In this document: positions 8,129 through 17,218 of the stretch, piece by piece | Position numbering within the stretch: the stretch's first letter is position 1 | How the letters are laid out: each line of letters opens with the position of its first letter | Assembly: GCA_943788645.1 (NCBI GenBank) | Contig: CALSRC010000001.1 | Location: 186,001 to 250,000, forward strand | Source: UA16 sp002292325 | Lineage (GTDB): Bacteria > Bacteroidota > Bacteroidia > Flavobacteriales_D > Sanyastnellaceae | Reading direction: 5' to 3' | Length of the DNA stretch: 64,000 bases | Made by a program: the position numbers and the translations under genes | Notes under the pieces: generated by a model | Databases searched by the model: none | What the model saw: the letters and a program-made list of their open reading frames with translations, nothing else | What the model was told of the DNA's origin: nothing

Positions 8129-11023
8129 ATGGAAGCCAAGGGAAGTCTTATTCAAAAGTTGGATGATTTTATCCGCGCATACTACCTCAACCAGGTGGTT
8201 AATGGCTTGCTTTTGTCAAGTGCTGTGCTGATTATCGGCGGCATAACCTTTGCATTATTGGAATACGTCGGGCAATTCGGAATTGCTGGAAGAACCGTGA
8301 TTTTCTGGGTTTTGGTAGGGGGAGGAAGTGCTATTCTCAGCGGCTGGGTCGGTTGGCCCCTCCTCAAGTGGAGTCGATTGAGTCGCGGGCTGACATACGA
8401 ACAAGCCAGTAACATCATTGGAGAGCATTTCCCTGAAATCAGTGACCGACTCCTCAATGTTCTGCAACTTCAACGTCAGCTCGGGACAGCTTCCGCCTCG
8501 CACGATACATCCTTGCTCCAAGCGTCCATTGAAGAGCGAACAACCGCGCTCAAACCCGTTGCGTTTCAGCGGGCAATTGACTGGAAAAAGAGCCGAAAGC
8601 TCCTAAAGTACGCTGCGCCTGCATTGGTTCTTGCGGGGGGAATCATGGGGTGGACGCCTGATTTGGTCCAAGAGCCTGTTAGCCGAATTATAGCACACCG
8701 ACAAGACTTCATACCCCCTCCGCCATTTTCTTTTTCTGTGTTGAACAACCCTCTGGCAGTTCCTGCTATGGAGTCTTTTACAGTCGAAGTACGGACGGAA
8801 GGTGCGACTCAACCGGATGTTGTCATGATCGAAGTAGGTGACAGTCGTTACCGCATGGAACGTACAGAACAAGGCAGCTTCCGCCATGTATTTCCCATGG
8901 TTCGCGAAAGCGTCCGTTTTGTGCTCACCGCCTCCGGCGTCCGTTCAAAAACCTACACGCTTCAGGCGCTTCCGGTGCCGACATTATTAGGGCTGGAGGT
9001 GACAACCACTCCCCCACCCTACACGGGTTTGCCTGCCGAAACACTGCAGGACGTTGGAAACTTAAGGGTGCCAGAAGGAACACAAATTGAGTGGCGCATC
9101 CAAAGCAAAGACACCGATCGTTTGCGTTTGGAGTTTGGTGGAACAGCCGTTGCGGTTGAGCGGGGAGCTGCCGGTACGTTTACCGCTGCTATTCAAGCCA
9201 AAGAAAGTGGTCCATATTGGTTGGTCCCCTCCAACTCCGCTGTCGGAGCTTTGGATTCTATGCGCTACCACATGCATGTAAGTTCTGATCAATTTCCTCG
9301 CATTCGGGCCACTGAAAGCGTTGATTCAACCGCACTCAAAACGCGCTACTTCAATGGTGAAGTTTCCGATGATTACGGATTTAGCAAGTTGACCTTTGCC
9401 TACCAGTGGCTGGAGGTCGGTGAACGAACAGAAGAATTGCTTGCAGGTGAAAACCCGTCTGCCGGGAATATTCTCCGCCAGTCCCTCCCGGTTCCCCGTG
9501 GCCGAAGCGATCGTTTTTTCTTTGAATGGAGCCTCCAAGAGCTCTCCGTTGTGCAAGGTGATGTGATTGAGTATTGGTTCGAAATCTGGGATAACGACCG
9601 CATCCACGGCGCCAAAATGTCACGATCCGCACCCCGCACATTTTCACCACCCAGCGAAGAAGAGGTGCGAGAAGAGCGCGACCAGGCCAATGCAGACATT
9701 GAGGAGCGCATGGCCGCAGCCCGTCAAAGTGCTGCCGAAGTCCGAGAGGACATGGAGTCGCTGCGCCGTCAATTGGCTGAGGACCAAGAAATGGACTGGA
9801 AGGACGAACGCGCCATGGAAGAGTTGATGAAGAAGCAGAAACAACTGCAAGAGGACCTCAATGAACTGCAAGAAATCAACAACGAAAAAGACGAACGCAC
9901 CAACGAATTCAGCCCCGAAGAAGAGCGTCTGCTCGAAAAGCAGGAACAGCTGCAAAACCTCATGGAACAGGTCATGAGCGACGAGCTCAAGGAGATGTAC
10001 GAGGAAATGCAACGGCTCATGGAACAAATGGATCCAGAGTCCATGGAGCAAATCCAAGAACAACTGGATAACATGCAAGTTGATCAAGAGTCGTTGGAAA
10101 AAGAGCTGGATCGCGCGCTGGAACAATTCAAGCAGTTGGAATATGAAGTCAAGATGGAAGAGGCCATTGAAGACTTGAAAGAACTCGCTGAAAAACAAGC
10201 GGAACTTGCTGAATTGACCCGGAATGAGGAGGGGCCGAACGACAGCCTTCAAGCAGAGCAAGACTCGCTAAACCAAGCTTTTGAAGAGCTACAAGAAGAG
10301 CTCGACGCATTGGATAAATCCAATGAAGAGCTCGAAAATCCCAACTCCACTATGGACCGTGAAGAAGAGCGTGATTCCATCGAAGAAAAGATGAATGACA
10401 GCTCTGATCAATTGAAGCAAGACAAGAATAAGAAAGCTTCAGAAAATCAGCAGTCCGCCTCGGAGGAGATGCAACAAATGGCCCAACAATTAGAAAGTTT
10501 GATGCAGAAATCGAGTGAGGAAGCGCTCGAAATGGACATGGATGCCTTGCGGGCGCTTTTGGAAAACATCATTGATTTGTCTTTCGATGAGGAAGGCTTG
10601 ATGGAGGATTTGCGGAGTACAAGCGAAAACGATCCCGCCTATGTCATGCATGGACAAACCCAGCGGCGGCTCAAGGACGATGCGCGCATGGTAGAAGACT
10701 CATTGTTTGAACTCAGCATGCGCATTCCCCAACTGGCACCCGCTGTGAACCGCGAAATCGGGCTGGTCAATCACCATATGGCGTTGGCGTTAGGCAGTTT
10801 TGGGGACCGTGAAACCGACATCATCACCACGAACCAGCAATACGTGATGACGAGCTTCAATAACCTCGCCTTGATGTTGGACGATGCTTTGCAGCAAATG
10901 CAACAAAGCATGGCGGAAAAAACAACCCGGGAACGGCAATTGCGAAAAGCCTGGTGGCAACGGCAATCCCAAACCCTCTCCCAGCGCAGGAGACCTAAAA
11001 AAAATGCAACAGTCCCTCGGTGA
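8129..11023 (+). CDS. DUF4175 family membrane protein, N-terminal part of a frameshifted gene
   Basis: Two hydrophobic segments near the N-terminus (about 20-45 and 50-75) and one at about 155-175 precede a beta-rich extracytoplasmic region (about 190-500). A very long Glu/Gln-rich coiled coil follows (about 505-800). This order is that of Bacteroidota DUF4175 proteins, which are usually about 1100 residues. After the codons for QQSMAEK the frame enters an atypical basic tail and stops at 11023, while the expected Gly/Asn/Pro-rich linker and C-terminal coil continue in the next frame. The break is at the A6 run 10917-10922, and five As would restore one frame of about 1140 residues. It lies first in a run with the RsbW-like ATPase, ybeY and mnmG. 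The molecular role of the family is not established. Confidence 0.85.
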   Translation: MEAKGSLIQKLDDFIRAYYLNQVVNGLLLSSAVLIIGGITFALLEYVGQFGIAGRTVIFWVLVGGGSAILSGWVGWPLLKWSRLSRGLTYEQASNIIGEHFPEISDRLLNVLQLQRQLGTASASHDTSLLQASIEERTTALKPVAFQRAIDWKKSRKLLKYAAPALVLAGGIMGWTPDLVQEPVSRIIAHRQDFIPPPPFSFSVLNNPLAVPAMESFTVEVRTEGATQPDVVMIEVGDSRYRMERTEQGSFRHVFPMVRESVRFVLTASGVRSKTYTLQALPVPTLLGLEVTTTPPPYTGLPAETLQDVGNLRVPEGTQIEWRIQSKDTDRLRLEFGGTAVAVERGAAGTFTAAIQAKESGPYWLVPSNSAVGALDSMRYHMHVSSDQFPRIRATESVDSTALKTRYFNGEVSDDYGFSKLTFAYQWLEVGERTEELLAGENPSAGNILRQSLPVPRGRSDRFFFEWSLQELSVVQGDVIEYWFEIWDNDRIHGAKMSRSAPRTFSPPSEEEVREERDQANADIEERMAAARQSAAEVREDMESLRRQLAEDQEMDWKDERAMEELMKKQKQLQEDLNELQEINNEKDERTNEFSPEEERLLEKQEQLQNLMEQVMSDELKEMYEEMQRLMEQMDPESMEQIQEQLDNMQVDQESLEKELDRALEQFKQLEYEVKMEEAIEDLKELAEKQAELAELTRNEEGPNDSLQAEQDSLNQAFEELQEELDALDKSNEELENPNSTMDREEERDSIEEKMNDSSDQLKQDKNKKASENQQSASEEMQQMAQQLESLMQKSSEEALEMDMDALRALLENIIDLSFDEEGLMEDLRSTSENDPAYVMHGQTQRRLKDDARMVEDSLFELSMRIPQLAPAVNREIGLVNHHMALALGSFGDRETDIITTNQQYVMTSFNNLALMLDDALQQMQQSMAEKTTRERQLRKAWWQRQSQTLSQRRRPKKNATVPR

Positions 11024-11552
11024 TCGACTCGAGAAGATGAAAGAAATGATGGGTGAGGGGGCCAATGCCGGCAACAGTGGCAAACAGAAGCGGCAACTCA
11101 GCAAGGAGCTCGCACAAATGGCGGCACAGCAAGCTGCTCTCCGACAAATGGCTGAAAAGAAGGCGCAAGAAATGAATGGGGATGGTTCCGGTGACGGAAA
11201 TCAGATGAACGACATCGCAAAAGAAATGGAGGAGTTGGAACGAGATCTCGTAAACAAGGACGTCACCATTGAAACTTTGGAGCGTCAACAACAACTTTTA
11301 GTCCGGCTGTTGAAAGCTGAAAATGCAGAGATGACAAGGGGTGAAGACGATAAACGAAAATCCAGAGCAGGCGACCAAAACCTAGCAACTGAACCCGCTC
11401 CGCTCTTGGATTACCTCGAACAAAAGAATCGAGAAGCAGAGTGGTTACGAACAATTCCACTTGAATTGGATGCGTATTATCGTGACCGAGTCAACGAATA
11501 TTTCAATAATTTGGACCTCACGAAGCCCGACTCCGAGCTTCTACCCCAATGA
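10923..11552 (+). CDS. DUF4175 family protein, C-terminal part of the frameshifted gene
   Basis: This frame (open from 10884) encodes QPGNGNCEKPGG followed by a Lys/Glu/Gln-rich coil with many methionines (MQQSLGDRLEKMKEMMGE) and a final LDAYYRDRVNEYF segment. These are the usual end of DUF4175 proteins, and they follow directly on the sequence lost at 10917-10922 in the frame before it. The first 13 codons of the open frame (10884-10922) are not expected to be read. Its stop TGA overlaps the ATG of the next gene (ATGA, 11549-11552), which suggests translational coupling and argues that this C-terminus is normally translated. Confidence 0.8.
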   Translation, partial: QPGNGNCEKPGGNGNPKPSPSAGDLKKMQQSLGDRLEKMKEMMGEGANAGNSGKQKRQLSKELAQMAAQQAALRQMAEKKAQEMNGDGSGDGNQMNDIAKEMEELERDLVNKDVTIETLERQQQLLVRLLKAENAEMTRGEDDKRKSRAGDQNLATEPAPLLDYLEQKNREAEWLRTIPLELDAYYRDRVNEYFNNLDLTKPDSELLPQ

Positions 11553-11980
11553 TAGGACCCATGATTGAGACCATGCACAAACTGGAATTTGCCTCAGAGC
11601 CCGAAAACATTGCGATAATCGAACGATTAATCGATGAGATTCGAGAAGAAACCACCTTTCAGGAAGACTGCTATGGCGACGTCCTGATTGCCATGACAGA
11701 AGCAGTTAACAACGCGATTGTCCATGGAAACAAGCTTGATCCTTCCAAGTCCGTTGCTGTTGAGTACGAAATCAGACCCGCTGATTTGTATTTTAAAGTG
11801 GTCGATTCTGGCGCCGGCTTCGATTTCGACAACGTTCCCGATCCAACTTCGCCAGAAAACCTCGAGAAGCCCAATGGCAGAGGAGTGTTCCTCATGCGAC
11901 AACTTGCAGATGAATGCGCGTTTGACGATGACGGACGGATTGTTGAGCTGACTTTTAAAGGGGTCTTCCAACCCGCTTAG
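11549..11980 (+). CDS. RsbW-like ATP-binding protein (GHKL anti-sigma/serine kinase fold)
   Basis: This 143-residue single-domain GHKL ATPase has the N box EAVNNAIVHGN, a G1 box VDSGAGFDF and a G2 box GRGVFLM. These are the features of the RsbW/SpoIIAB-type kinases that bind anti-anti-sigma factors and sigma factors. It has no sensor or phospho-acceptor domain. In Bacteroidota a gene of this kind is commonly found between DUF4175 and ybeY, as here, and its partner is unknown. Its start overlaps the preceding stop by four bases. Since no sigma or STAS-domain gene is adjacent, an anti-sigma role is inferred from the fold alone. Confidence 0.8.
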   Translation: MIGPMIETMHKLEFASEPENIAIIERLIDEIREETTFQEDCYGDVLIAMTEAVNNAIVHGNKLDPSKSVAVEYEIRPADLYFKVVDSGAGFDFDNVPDPTSPENLEKPNGRGVFLMRQLADECAFDDDGRIVELTFKGVFQPA

Positions 11981-11988
11981 CCGTTATT

Positions 11989-12417
11989 TTGGCATTTCAT
12001 TTTCACAATGCCGACCATTCCTTTCGTTGCCCTGAACGGCGCAAAATCAGGGTGTGGTTACAAGATTTCGCATCGACTCACCGCAAAACCGTTGGAGAAA
12101 TAGCCATTGTATTTTGCAGTGACGCCTACCTCCTTGAGGTGAATAAAACCCATTTACAACACGACTATTACACCGATATCATCACCTTTGACTATTGTGA
12201 GGGTGATTCCATTTCAGGTGATCTCTTGATTTCCATTGATCGCGTGAAAGAAAACGCAATTAATCATAGTCAACTGTTTTTCAATGAGTTAATTCGGGTT
12301 ATCATTCACGGTCACCTTCACCTCATCGGTCATAAAGACAAAAATAAGAGCGACTCCCTGGCTATGCGTGAAGCAGAAGACCAATGGATCCAACGATACC
12401 ACGCACTTCACCCATGA
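11989..12417 (+). CDS. ybeY: Endoribonuclease YbeY
   Basis: This 142-residue protein contains HGHLHLIGHKDK, the zinc-binding HGxLHLxGHD-type motif of YbeY, a single-strand RNase needed for 16S rRNA 3' end maturation and ribosome quality control. Upstream, TDIITFDY is the usual conserved strand before the motif. No ATG lies at the right place. The start is a TTG at 11989, eight bases after the stop of the RsbW-like gene. The stop codon TGA overlaps the ATG of mnmG as ATGA, so the genes are probably translated in series. Confidence 0.9.
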   Translation: MAFHFHNADHSFRCPERRKIRVWLQDFASTHRKTVGEIAIVFCSDAYLLEVNKTHLQHDYYTDIITFDYCEGDSISGDLLISIDRVKENAINHSQLFFNELIRVIIHGHLHLIGHKDKNKSDSLAMREAEDQWIQRYHALHP

Positions 12418-14285
12418 TCCACCCAGAATACGACGTCATTGTTGTCGGCGCAGGCCACGCAGGCAATGAAGCGGCGGCTGCAGCTGCCAACCTCGGTGCG
12501 CACACTTTGCTCATCACGATGAACATGGGCGTCATCGGTCAGATGTCCTGCAATCCCGCTATGGGCGGAATAGCCAAAGGACAGATTGTTCGTGAAATCG
12601 ATGCCTTAGGAGGATACTCCGGAATTGTAAGCGACCATAGCGCCATCCAATTTCGCATGCTCAATCGATCCAAGGGCCCTGCCATGTGGTCACCGAGAAC
12701 ACAGAATGACCGCATGCGCTTCGCTGAGAAATGGCGCCTCATGCTCGAGCAGACGGCTAAGCTTGATTTTTGGCAGGATGCTGTGGTCGAGCTCATCATT
12801 GAAAACAACCAGTGCTGTGGAGTGAAAACCCAACTTGGTGCAACCATTCGATCTAAGTCAGTTGTCGTCACAGCGGGCACGTTCCTCAACGGATTAATGC
12901 ACATCGGTGAGAAGCAATTCGGGGGGGGCCGCGCAGGAGAAAAAGCCATTCGCGGCATCACAGAACAACTTGTGGAACACGGATTCAGTGCGGATCGAAT
13001 GAAGACAGGCACACCGCCACGTGTGGACGGACGCAGCATCAATTACAGTGTGCTCGAAGAACAGAAAGGAGATGAGCACCCCCAGCGATTCTCCTTTACC
13101 GACACCCCGGAACTCACCACGCAACGAAGTTGCCATATAGCCCATACCAACCTCGCCGTTCACGATGTGCTCCGAGAGGGTTTTGATCGATCGCCCATGT
13201 TCAATGGACGCATTCAAGGATTAGGGCCTCGGTATTGTCCAAGCATTGAAGACAAAATCGAACGGTTTCACACCAAAGATTCACATCAACTGTTTGTTGA
13301 ACCTGAAGGCTGGGAAACCGTCGAAGTCTATGTCAACGGTTTCAGTACAAGTTTACCTGAAGACATCCAAGTCAAAGCACTCCGTTCTGTGCCTGGTTTT
13401 GAGGATGTGCGGTTCTTCCGTCCCGGTTATGCTGTTGAATATGACTTTTTTCACCCCACACAGCTCCATCATAGCTTAGAAACCAAAGCGATTAAGCACT
13501 TATTTTTCGCGGGTCAAATAAATGGAACGACGGGTTATGAGGAGGCTGCTGCACAGGGAATAATGGCAGGAATCAACGCCGCACGTTCCACGTGGAACAT
13601 GGAGCCCGTCATACTGAAACGAAACGAAGCCTACATTGGAGTACTCATCGATGACCTTGTAACCAAGGGGACCAAAGAGCCCTACCGCATGTTCACATCC
13701 CGGGCGGAGTACAGAATCCTCCTACGACAAGACAATGCTGATCAACGCCTGACCCCGTTATCCCATGCAATCGGTTTAGCCGACGACGCTAGGCTCCGCG
13801 CTTTGGACGCGAAAAGATTGAGAATCCAAAAAATGCGCACCTCCCTTGAGAGGACAAGCATTACACCCGATGAAAGCCAGAGCCTCCTTCAACAAAAAAA
13901 TAGCGCACCCTTGCGCCAGAAGCAAAAGGCTATATCCCTTTTATCCCGACCCAACGTGGGACTGAGTGATCTCATTGCTTGTTTAACACCCATCCATCAG
14001 TCGGCCAAAGACCTGAGGTTGCAACCTGCCGACATTGAGTGTTTGGAGGTGGAGGTTAAGTATGAGGGGTACATCGAAAAAGAACAAGCCGTCGCTGATA
14101 AATTGCAAAGATTGGACTACATCAAAATCCCAGAAGGCTTCAACTACCACGTGCTTGAGTCCTTGAGCAGTGAAGCACGAGAAAAACTTTCCGATCAGCA
14201 ACCAAATAATTTATCAGCGGCCTCCCGTATTTCGGGAGTGAGCGCATCAGATTTGGCTGTCTTGCTTGTTCACCTCGGTCGATGA
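12414..14285 (+). CDS. mnmG: tRNA uridine-5-carboxymethylaminomethyl synthesis enzyme MnmG (GidA)
   Basis: This 623-residue FAD protein works with MnmE to install the carboxymethylaminomethyl group on wobble uridine of several tRNAs. The N-terminal dinucleotide motif is VVGAGHAGNEAA. CNPAMGGIAKG and GTPPRVDGRSI are family signatures, and the C-terminal helical domain with ADIECLEVEVKYEGYI binds MnmE and tRNA. The frame is open from 12384, but I took the ATG at 12414 because it overlaps the ybeY stop (ATGA) and gives the standard N-terminus. mnmG (gidA) lies near the origin in many bacteria, and a parS site follows 40 bp after its stop here. Confidence 0.95.
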   Translation: MIHPEYDVIVVGAGHAGNEAAAAAANLGAHTLLITMNMGVIGQMSCNPAMGGIAKGQIVREIDALGGYSGIVSDHSAIQFRMLNRSKGPAMWSPRTQNDRMRFAEKWRLMLEQTAKLDFWQDAVVELIIENNQCCGVKTQLGATIRSKSVVVTAGTFLNGLMHIGEKQFGGGRAGEKAIRGITEQLVEHGFSADRMKTGTPPRVDGRSINYSVLEEQKGDEHPQRFSFTDTPELTTQRSCHIAHTNLAVHDVLREGFDRSPMFNGRIQGLGPRYCPSIEDKIERFHTKDSHQLFVEPEGWETVEVYVNGFSTSLPEDIQVKALRSVPGFEDVRFFRPGYAVEYDFFHPTQLHHSLETKAIKHLFFAGQINGTTGYEEAAAQGIMAGINAARSTWNMEPVILKRNEAYIGVLIDDLVTKGTKEPYRMFTSRAEYRILLRQDNADQRLTPLSHAIGLADDARLRALDAKRLRIQKMRTSLERTSITPDESQSLLQQKNSAPLRQKQKAISLLSRPNVGLSDLIACLTPIHQSAKDLRLQPADIECLEVEVKYEGYIEKEQAVADKLQRLDYIKIPEGFNYHVLESLSSEAREKLSDQQPNNLSAASRISGVSASDLAVLLVHLGR

Positions 14286-14326
14286 TCCGCGTCGTATAAT
14301 CCGCATGGTGTGATCCGCGTGGCATG
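14285..14326 (+). repeat. Three 14-bp tandem imperfect repeats beside parS
   Basis: The octamer ATCCGCRT recurs at 14285, 14299 and 14313, an exact 14-bp period: ATCCGCGTCGTATA, ATCCGCATGGTGTG, ATCCGCGTGGCATG. The last copy runs into the parS palindrome by two bases. The array fills nearly the whole gap between the mnmG stop and parS. It looks like an iteron-style binding array, but three copies this short could also arise by local slippage. Confidence 0.5.
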
Positions 14327-14340
14327 TTTCACGTGAAACA
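14325..14340. promoter_or_regulatory. parS: parS centromere site for ParB
   Basis: TGTTTCACGTGAAACA is a perfect 16-bp palindrome and a full match to the chromosomal parS consensus (TGTTNCACGTGAAACA) bound by ParB/Spo0J. It lies in the gap between mnmG and the aldehyde dehydrogenase, not inside a gene. In most bacteria parS sites cluster around the replication origin, so the window may come from the origin-proximal part of the chromosome. No parA or parB gene is in the window. Confidence 0.85.
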
Positions 14341-14481
14341 TACCAATGCAAGCCTTTTTAAAGGCTATAACGACCAAAGAAAGCCCAACCAAGGCCACTA
14401 TAGACGACTCGGCCAATCGTTTGTTTTATAACAACCTCATTATCAACTCTTTAAACAGAAAGCCGTTCAATCTGCCCTGTT

Positions 14482-14489
14482 TACCTTTG
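14482..14489 (+). promoter_or_regulatory. Probable -7 promoter element of the aldehyde dehydrogenase gene
   Basis: TACCTTTG matches the Bacteroidota -7 box TAnnTTTG recognised by the primary sigma factor. It lies 24 bp before the ATG at 14514, so transcription would begin just upstream of that codon. This supports 14514 as the start rather than the more distant ATG at 14346. I see no clear -33 TTG at the usual spacing. Confidence 0.5.
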
Positions 14490-14513
14490 CGGCCATCATT
14501 TAACATCCTACCT

Positions 14514-16046
14514 ATGGACATTCAACGCATTCTTCAAACCCTGAACATTCAAGACCACAATCACGGAGTTATGATTGGAACTGAATCCTTTGGATCCGGA
14601 CCCACCATTGATTCCATCTCCCCGGTAGACGGAAAGAAGATTGCCTCTTTGTCGAGTGCAACGGATGAAGATTACGAACGTGCAATCGAAGCGGCCCAAG
14701 CGGCTTATTTGGAATGGCGGACCATACCCGCCCCTAAACGCGGTGAAGTGGTACGCCAATTTGGTGACGCCTTACGTGAAAAAAAGGATGCCCTCGGTGC
14801 CCTTGTCAGTTACGAAATGGGAAAGTCGCTTCAAGAGGGTTTGGGTGAGGTACAAGAAATGATTGACATCTGCGACTTTGCTGTTGGCCTTAGCCGTCAG
14901 CTCTATGGTATGACCACGCACTCTGAACGCCCTGACCACCGCATGTTTGAGCAATATCTGCCATTGGGTGTCGTCGGTATAATCTCTGCTTTTAACTTTC
15001 CTGTCGCTGTTTGGTCATGGAATACGGCACTCGCGTGGATCAGTGGTGATTCATGTGTTTGGAAGCCATCAGAAAAGAGCGCTCTGTGCTCCATTGCCTG
15101 CCAACACATTTGGAATGACGTCGCGTCCGCCAACAACGTTCCTGCCGGGTTGAGCTGCGTCGTCAATGGATACGCCAACATCGGTGAAAAGCTCAGCGAA
15201 GACACCCGAGTTCCATTGGTCAGCGCCACAGGAAGCACACGCATGGGCAAGGCGGTTAGTAAAACTGTTGGGGCCCGTTTGGGACGTGCGTTACTCGAGT
15301 TAGGAGGCAACAACGCTGTCATTATAGCTCCTGATGCCGATCTGGAAATGGTGGTTCCTGCTACCGTCTTTGGAGCGGTCGGTACGTGTGGTCAGCGCTG
15401 CACATCCACCCGTCGTTTAATCATCCATAGCTCTATTTATGATCAAGTGAAAACCGTCCTCACCAAAGCTTATCAGCAACTGAGCATTGGTAATCCGCTG
15501 GATCAAAAAAACCATGTCGGACCCTTGACTGACCAAGCCGCCGTTGATATGTACCTCAACGCCCTTGAAGCCGTCGAAGCCGAGGGTGGAACATTTTTGG
15601 TTAAAGGGGGTAAATTAGAGGGGCCGGGGTATGAAAGCGGCTGCTACGTGAGCCCGTCCATTGCGGAAGCCCGCAACGACATGGCCATTGTTCAACACGA
15701 AACTTTCGCGCCGCTGCTTTATATCATGCCGTACGATACGCTGGATGAAGCCATTGCGATGCAAAATGGCGTGGCCCAAGGGTTGTCTTCTGCCATCATG
15801 ACCAACAACATGCGCGAAGCCGAACGGTTCATTTCTGCCGCTGGCTCTGATTGTGGAATTGCCAATATCAACATTGGCACCTCAGGTGCTGAAATCGGCG
15901 GGGCGTTTGGAGGTGAAAAAGAAACCGGCGGAGGACGAGAATCCGGAAGCGACGCTTGGAAAGCTTACATGCGGCGTCAAACCAATACCGTCAATTACGG
16001 CACAACTTTGCCGCTTGCACAAGGCATCAAATTCGACCTCGGTTAA
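14514..16046 (+). CDS. NAD-dependent aldehyde dehydrogenase, ALDH7 (alpha-aminoadipic semialdehyde dehydrogenase-like)
   Basis: This 510-residue aldehyde dehydrogenase has the nucleotide-binding region FNFPVAVWSWNTALAW, the catalytic glutamate segment ALLELGGNNAVI and the catalytic cysteine in GTCGQRCTSTRR. The C-terminal GGAFGGEKETGGGRESGSDAWK is typical of the ALDH7 (antiquitin) branch, which oxidises alpha-aminoadipic semialdehyde in lysine breakdown and related aldehydes. The frame extends upstream to 14346, but that region is low-complexity and contains the promoter box, so I begin at 14514. The stop overlaps the next start (TAATG), so the thioredoxin-like lipoprotein is probably co-translated. 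Confidence 0.9.
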   Translation: MDIQRILQTLNIQDHNHGVMIGTESFGSGPTIDSISPVDGKKIASLSSATDEDYERAIEAAQAAYLEWRTIPAPKRGEVVRQFGDALREKKDALGALVSYEMGKSLQEGLGEVQEMIDICDFAVGLSRQLYGMTTHSERPDHRMFEQYLPLGVVGIISAFNFPVAVWSWNTALAWISGDSCVWKPSEKSALCSIACQHIWNDVASANNVPAGLSCVVNGYANIGEKLSEDTRVPLVSATGSTRMGKAVSKTVGARLGRALLELGGNNAVIIAPDADLEMVVPATVFGAVGTCGQRCTSTRRLIIHSSIYDQVKTVLTKAYQQLSIGNPLDQKNHVGPLTDQAAVDMYLNALEAVEAEGGTFLVKGGKLEGPGYESGCYVSPSIAEARNDMAIVQHETFAPLLYIMPYDTLDEAIAMQNGVAQGLSSAIMTNNMREAERFISAAGSDCGIANINIGTSGAEIGGAFGGEKETGGGRESGSDAWKAYMRRQTNTVNYGTTLPLAQGIKFDLG

Positions 16047-17218
16047 TGCGCTTCTTTCCTTTTGGTTGGGCTACCCTTTTCCTTCTGTTGTTCGCAGCGT
16101 GTGATGAACCATGGGAAAAAAACCAAATTGAATTTGTTCTGAATGATTCGACACGTGCCGTATTTCCAATACAACTTTTGGACAGCGCGTGGGAAATTCA
16201 AAACGGGGGAGAGGTCATTCGGTTAAATCAGTTCGACACTGGAGCATACCGCGTGCCTGTTTTTGGGGGAAGCATTGCCCTGGGATCGTCTCAACCCTTC
16301 CGTGGTTTTTGGACTGATTCGCTTCGTGTTTCAGATCACAATTCGCCTTATCAAGTACCCGTTGAAATCAGCTCTCAATCGGCACGACCTATCTCTTCCT
16401 CAATCGATGGAACTTGGGATTTGTGGTTTGATGAGGCGGATCCAGAAAGCGTTTCCACCGCTCAACTTGATCTGGCATCTACTGCTGATGGGGTTCAGGG
16501 TACAATTCGAACCCCAACGGGTGACTATCGCTACCTCAGCGGAAGTTTCGTTGACGGTGTATTAACCCTTCAAACTTTTGATGGGGCGCACTTATTTTAC
16601 ATTACCGGTATTTGGAATCCAGAGGGGTGGACGCACGGTTCTTTTTATAGCGGAAACCACTACCACGTCGCATGGCAGGGTAGGGCGGCAAATCCGTGGC
16701 CAGAAACTGAGTCCATTCGCATGCTGACGGTACCCCTCGACTCTTTGATTGTGAGGGTAATTGATCGAGCGGGAGAGGTAAGCCAGGTGCCTCTTGTGCC
16801 AACGGGTGAATTGCCGCTGGTGGTCGATGTCCTCGGTTCTTGGTGCCCTAATTGCATGGACGAGGTCCGCCTACTGAGGGAGGTGGTAAAACCTCTAGGA
16901 AACGACATGGTCTCCGTTGCTTTTGAGCGGCCAGATTCACCCTTGGCCGCACACAAACGCATTGAATCGTTTCAACGCGAGATGGGCATGGAATGGGATG
17001 TGTATTTAGGGGGGCAAGCAAGTAAACAGATCGCCGCTGACGCCTTTCCGTTCCTGGACCAGATCATCAGCTTTCCGACAACGCTGTTCATACACAGCGA
17101 CGGCACTGTCTATGTGCACTCTGGATTCAATGGCCCCGCCACAGGAACGCTTTATGCAGACGAAGTTTCCGCATTCACACGTCATCTAGCCCCCCTTACT
17201 TCTCTAGAAAATCGTTGA
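16046..17218 (+). CDS. Thioredoxin-fold lipoprotein (TlpA/redoxin-like)
   Basis: This 390-residue protein has an N-terminal lipoprotein signal with lipobox LFAAC (cysteine near residue 19). A beta-rich middle region (about 25-230), like the DUF4369-type N-terminal parts of Bacteroidota TlpA proteins, precedes a C-terminal thioredoxin domain with redox motif WCPNC (GSWCPNCMDEV) near residue 270. It would act in the periplasm as a thiol-disulfide reductant or oxidoreductase. The ATG at 16046 overlaps the upstream stop as TAATG, and the lipoprotein signal begins directly there, so earlier in-frame starts are rejected. The 3' end overlaps the convergent peptidase gene by about 20 bp. Confidence 0.85.
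   Translation: MRFFPFGWATLFLLLFAACDEPWEKNQIEFVLNDSTRAVFPIQLLDSAWEIQNGGEVIRLNQFDTGAYRVPVFGGSIALGSSQPFRGFWTDSLRVSDHNSPYQVPVEISSQSARPISSSIDGTWDLWFDEADPESVSTAQLDLASTADGVQGTIRTPTGDYRYLSGSFVDGVLTLQTFDGAHLFYITGIWNPEGWTHGSFYSGNHYHVAWQGRAANPWPETESIRMLTVPLDSLIVRVIDRAGEVSQVPLVPTGELPLVVDVLGSWCPNCMDEVRLLREVVKPLGNDMVSVAFERPDSPLAAHKRIESFQREMGMEWDVYLGGQASKQIAADAFPFLDQIISFPTTLFIHSDGTVYVHSGFNGPATGTLYADEVSAFTRHLAPLTSLENR

Noticed and set aside
9644..10261. Long minus-strand open frame (205 codons) across the DUF4175 gene
   Set aside because: It is the antisense image of the Glu/Gln coiled coil (Leu/Phe-rich translation) and has no protein-like pattern.
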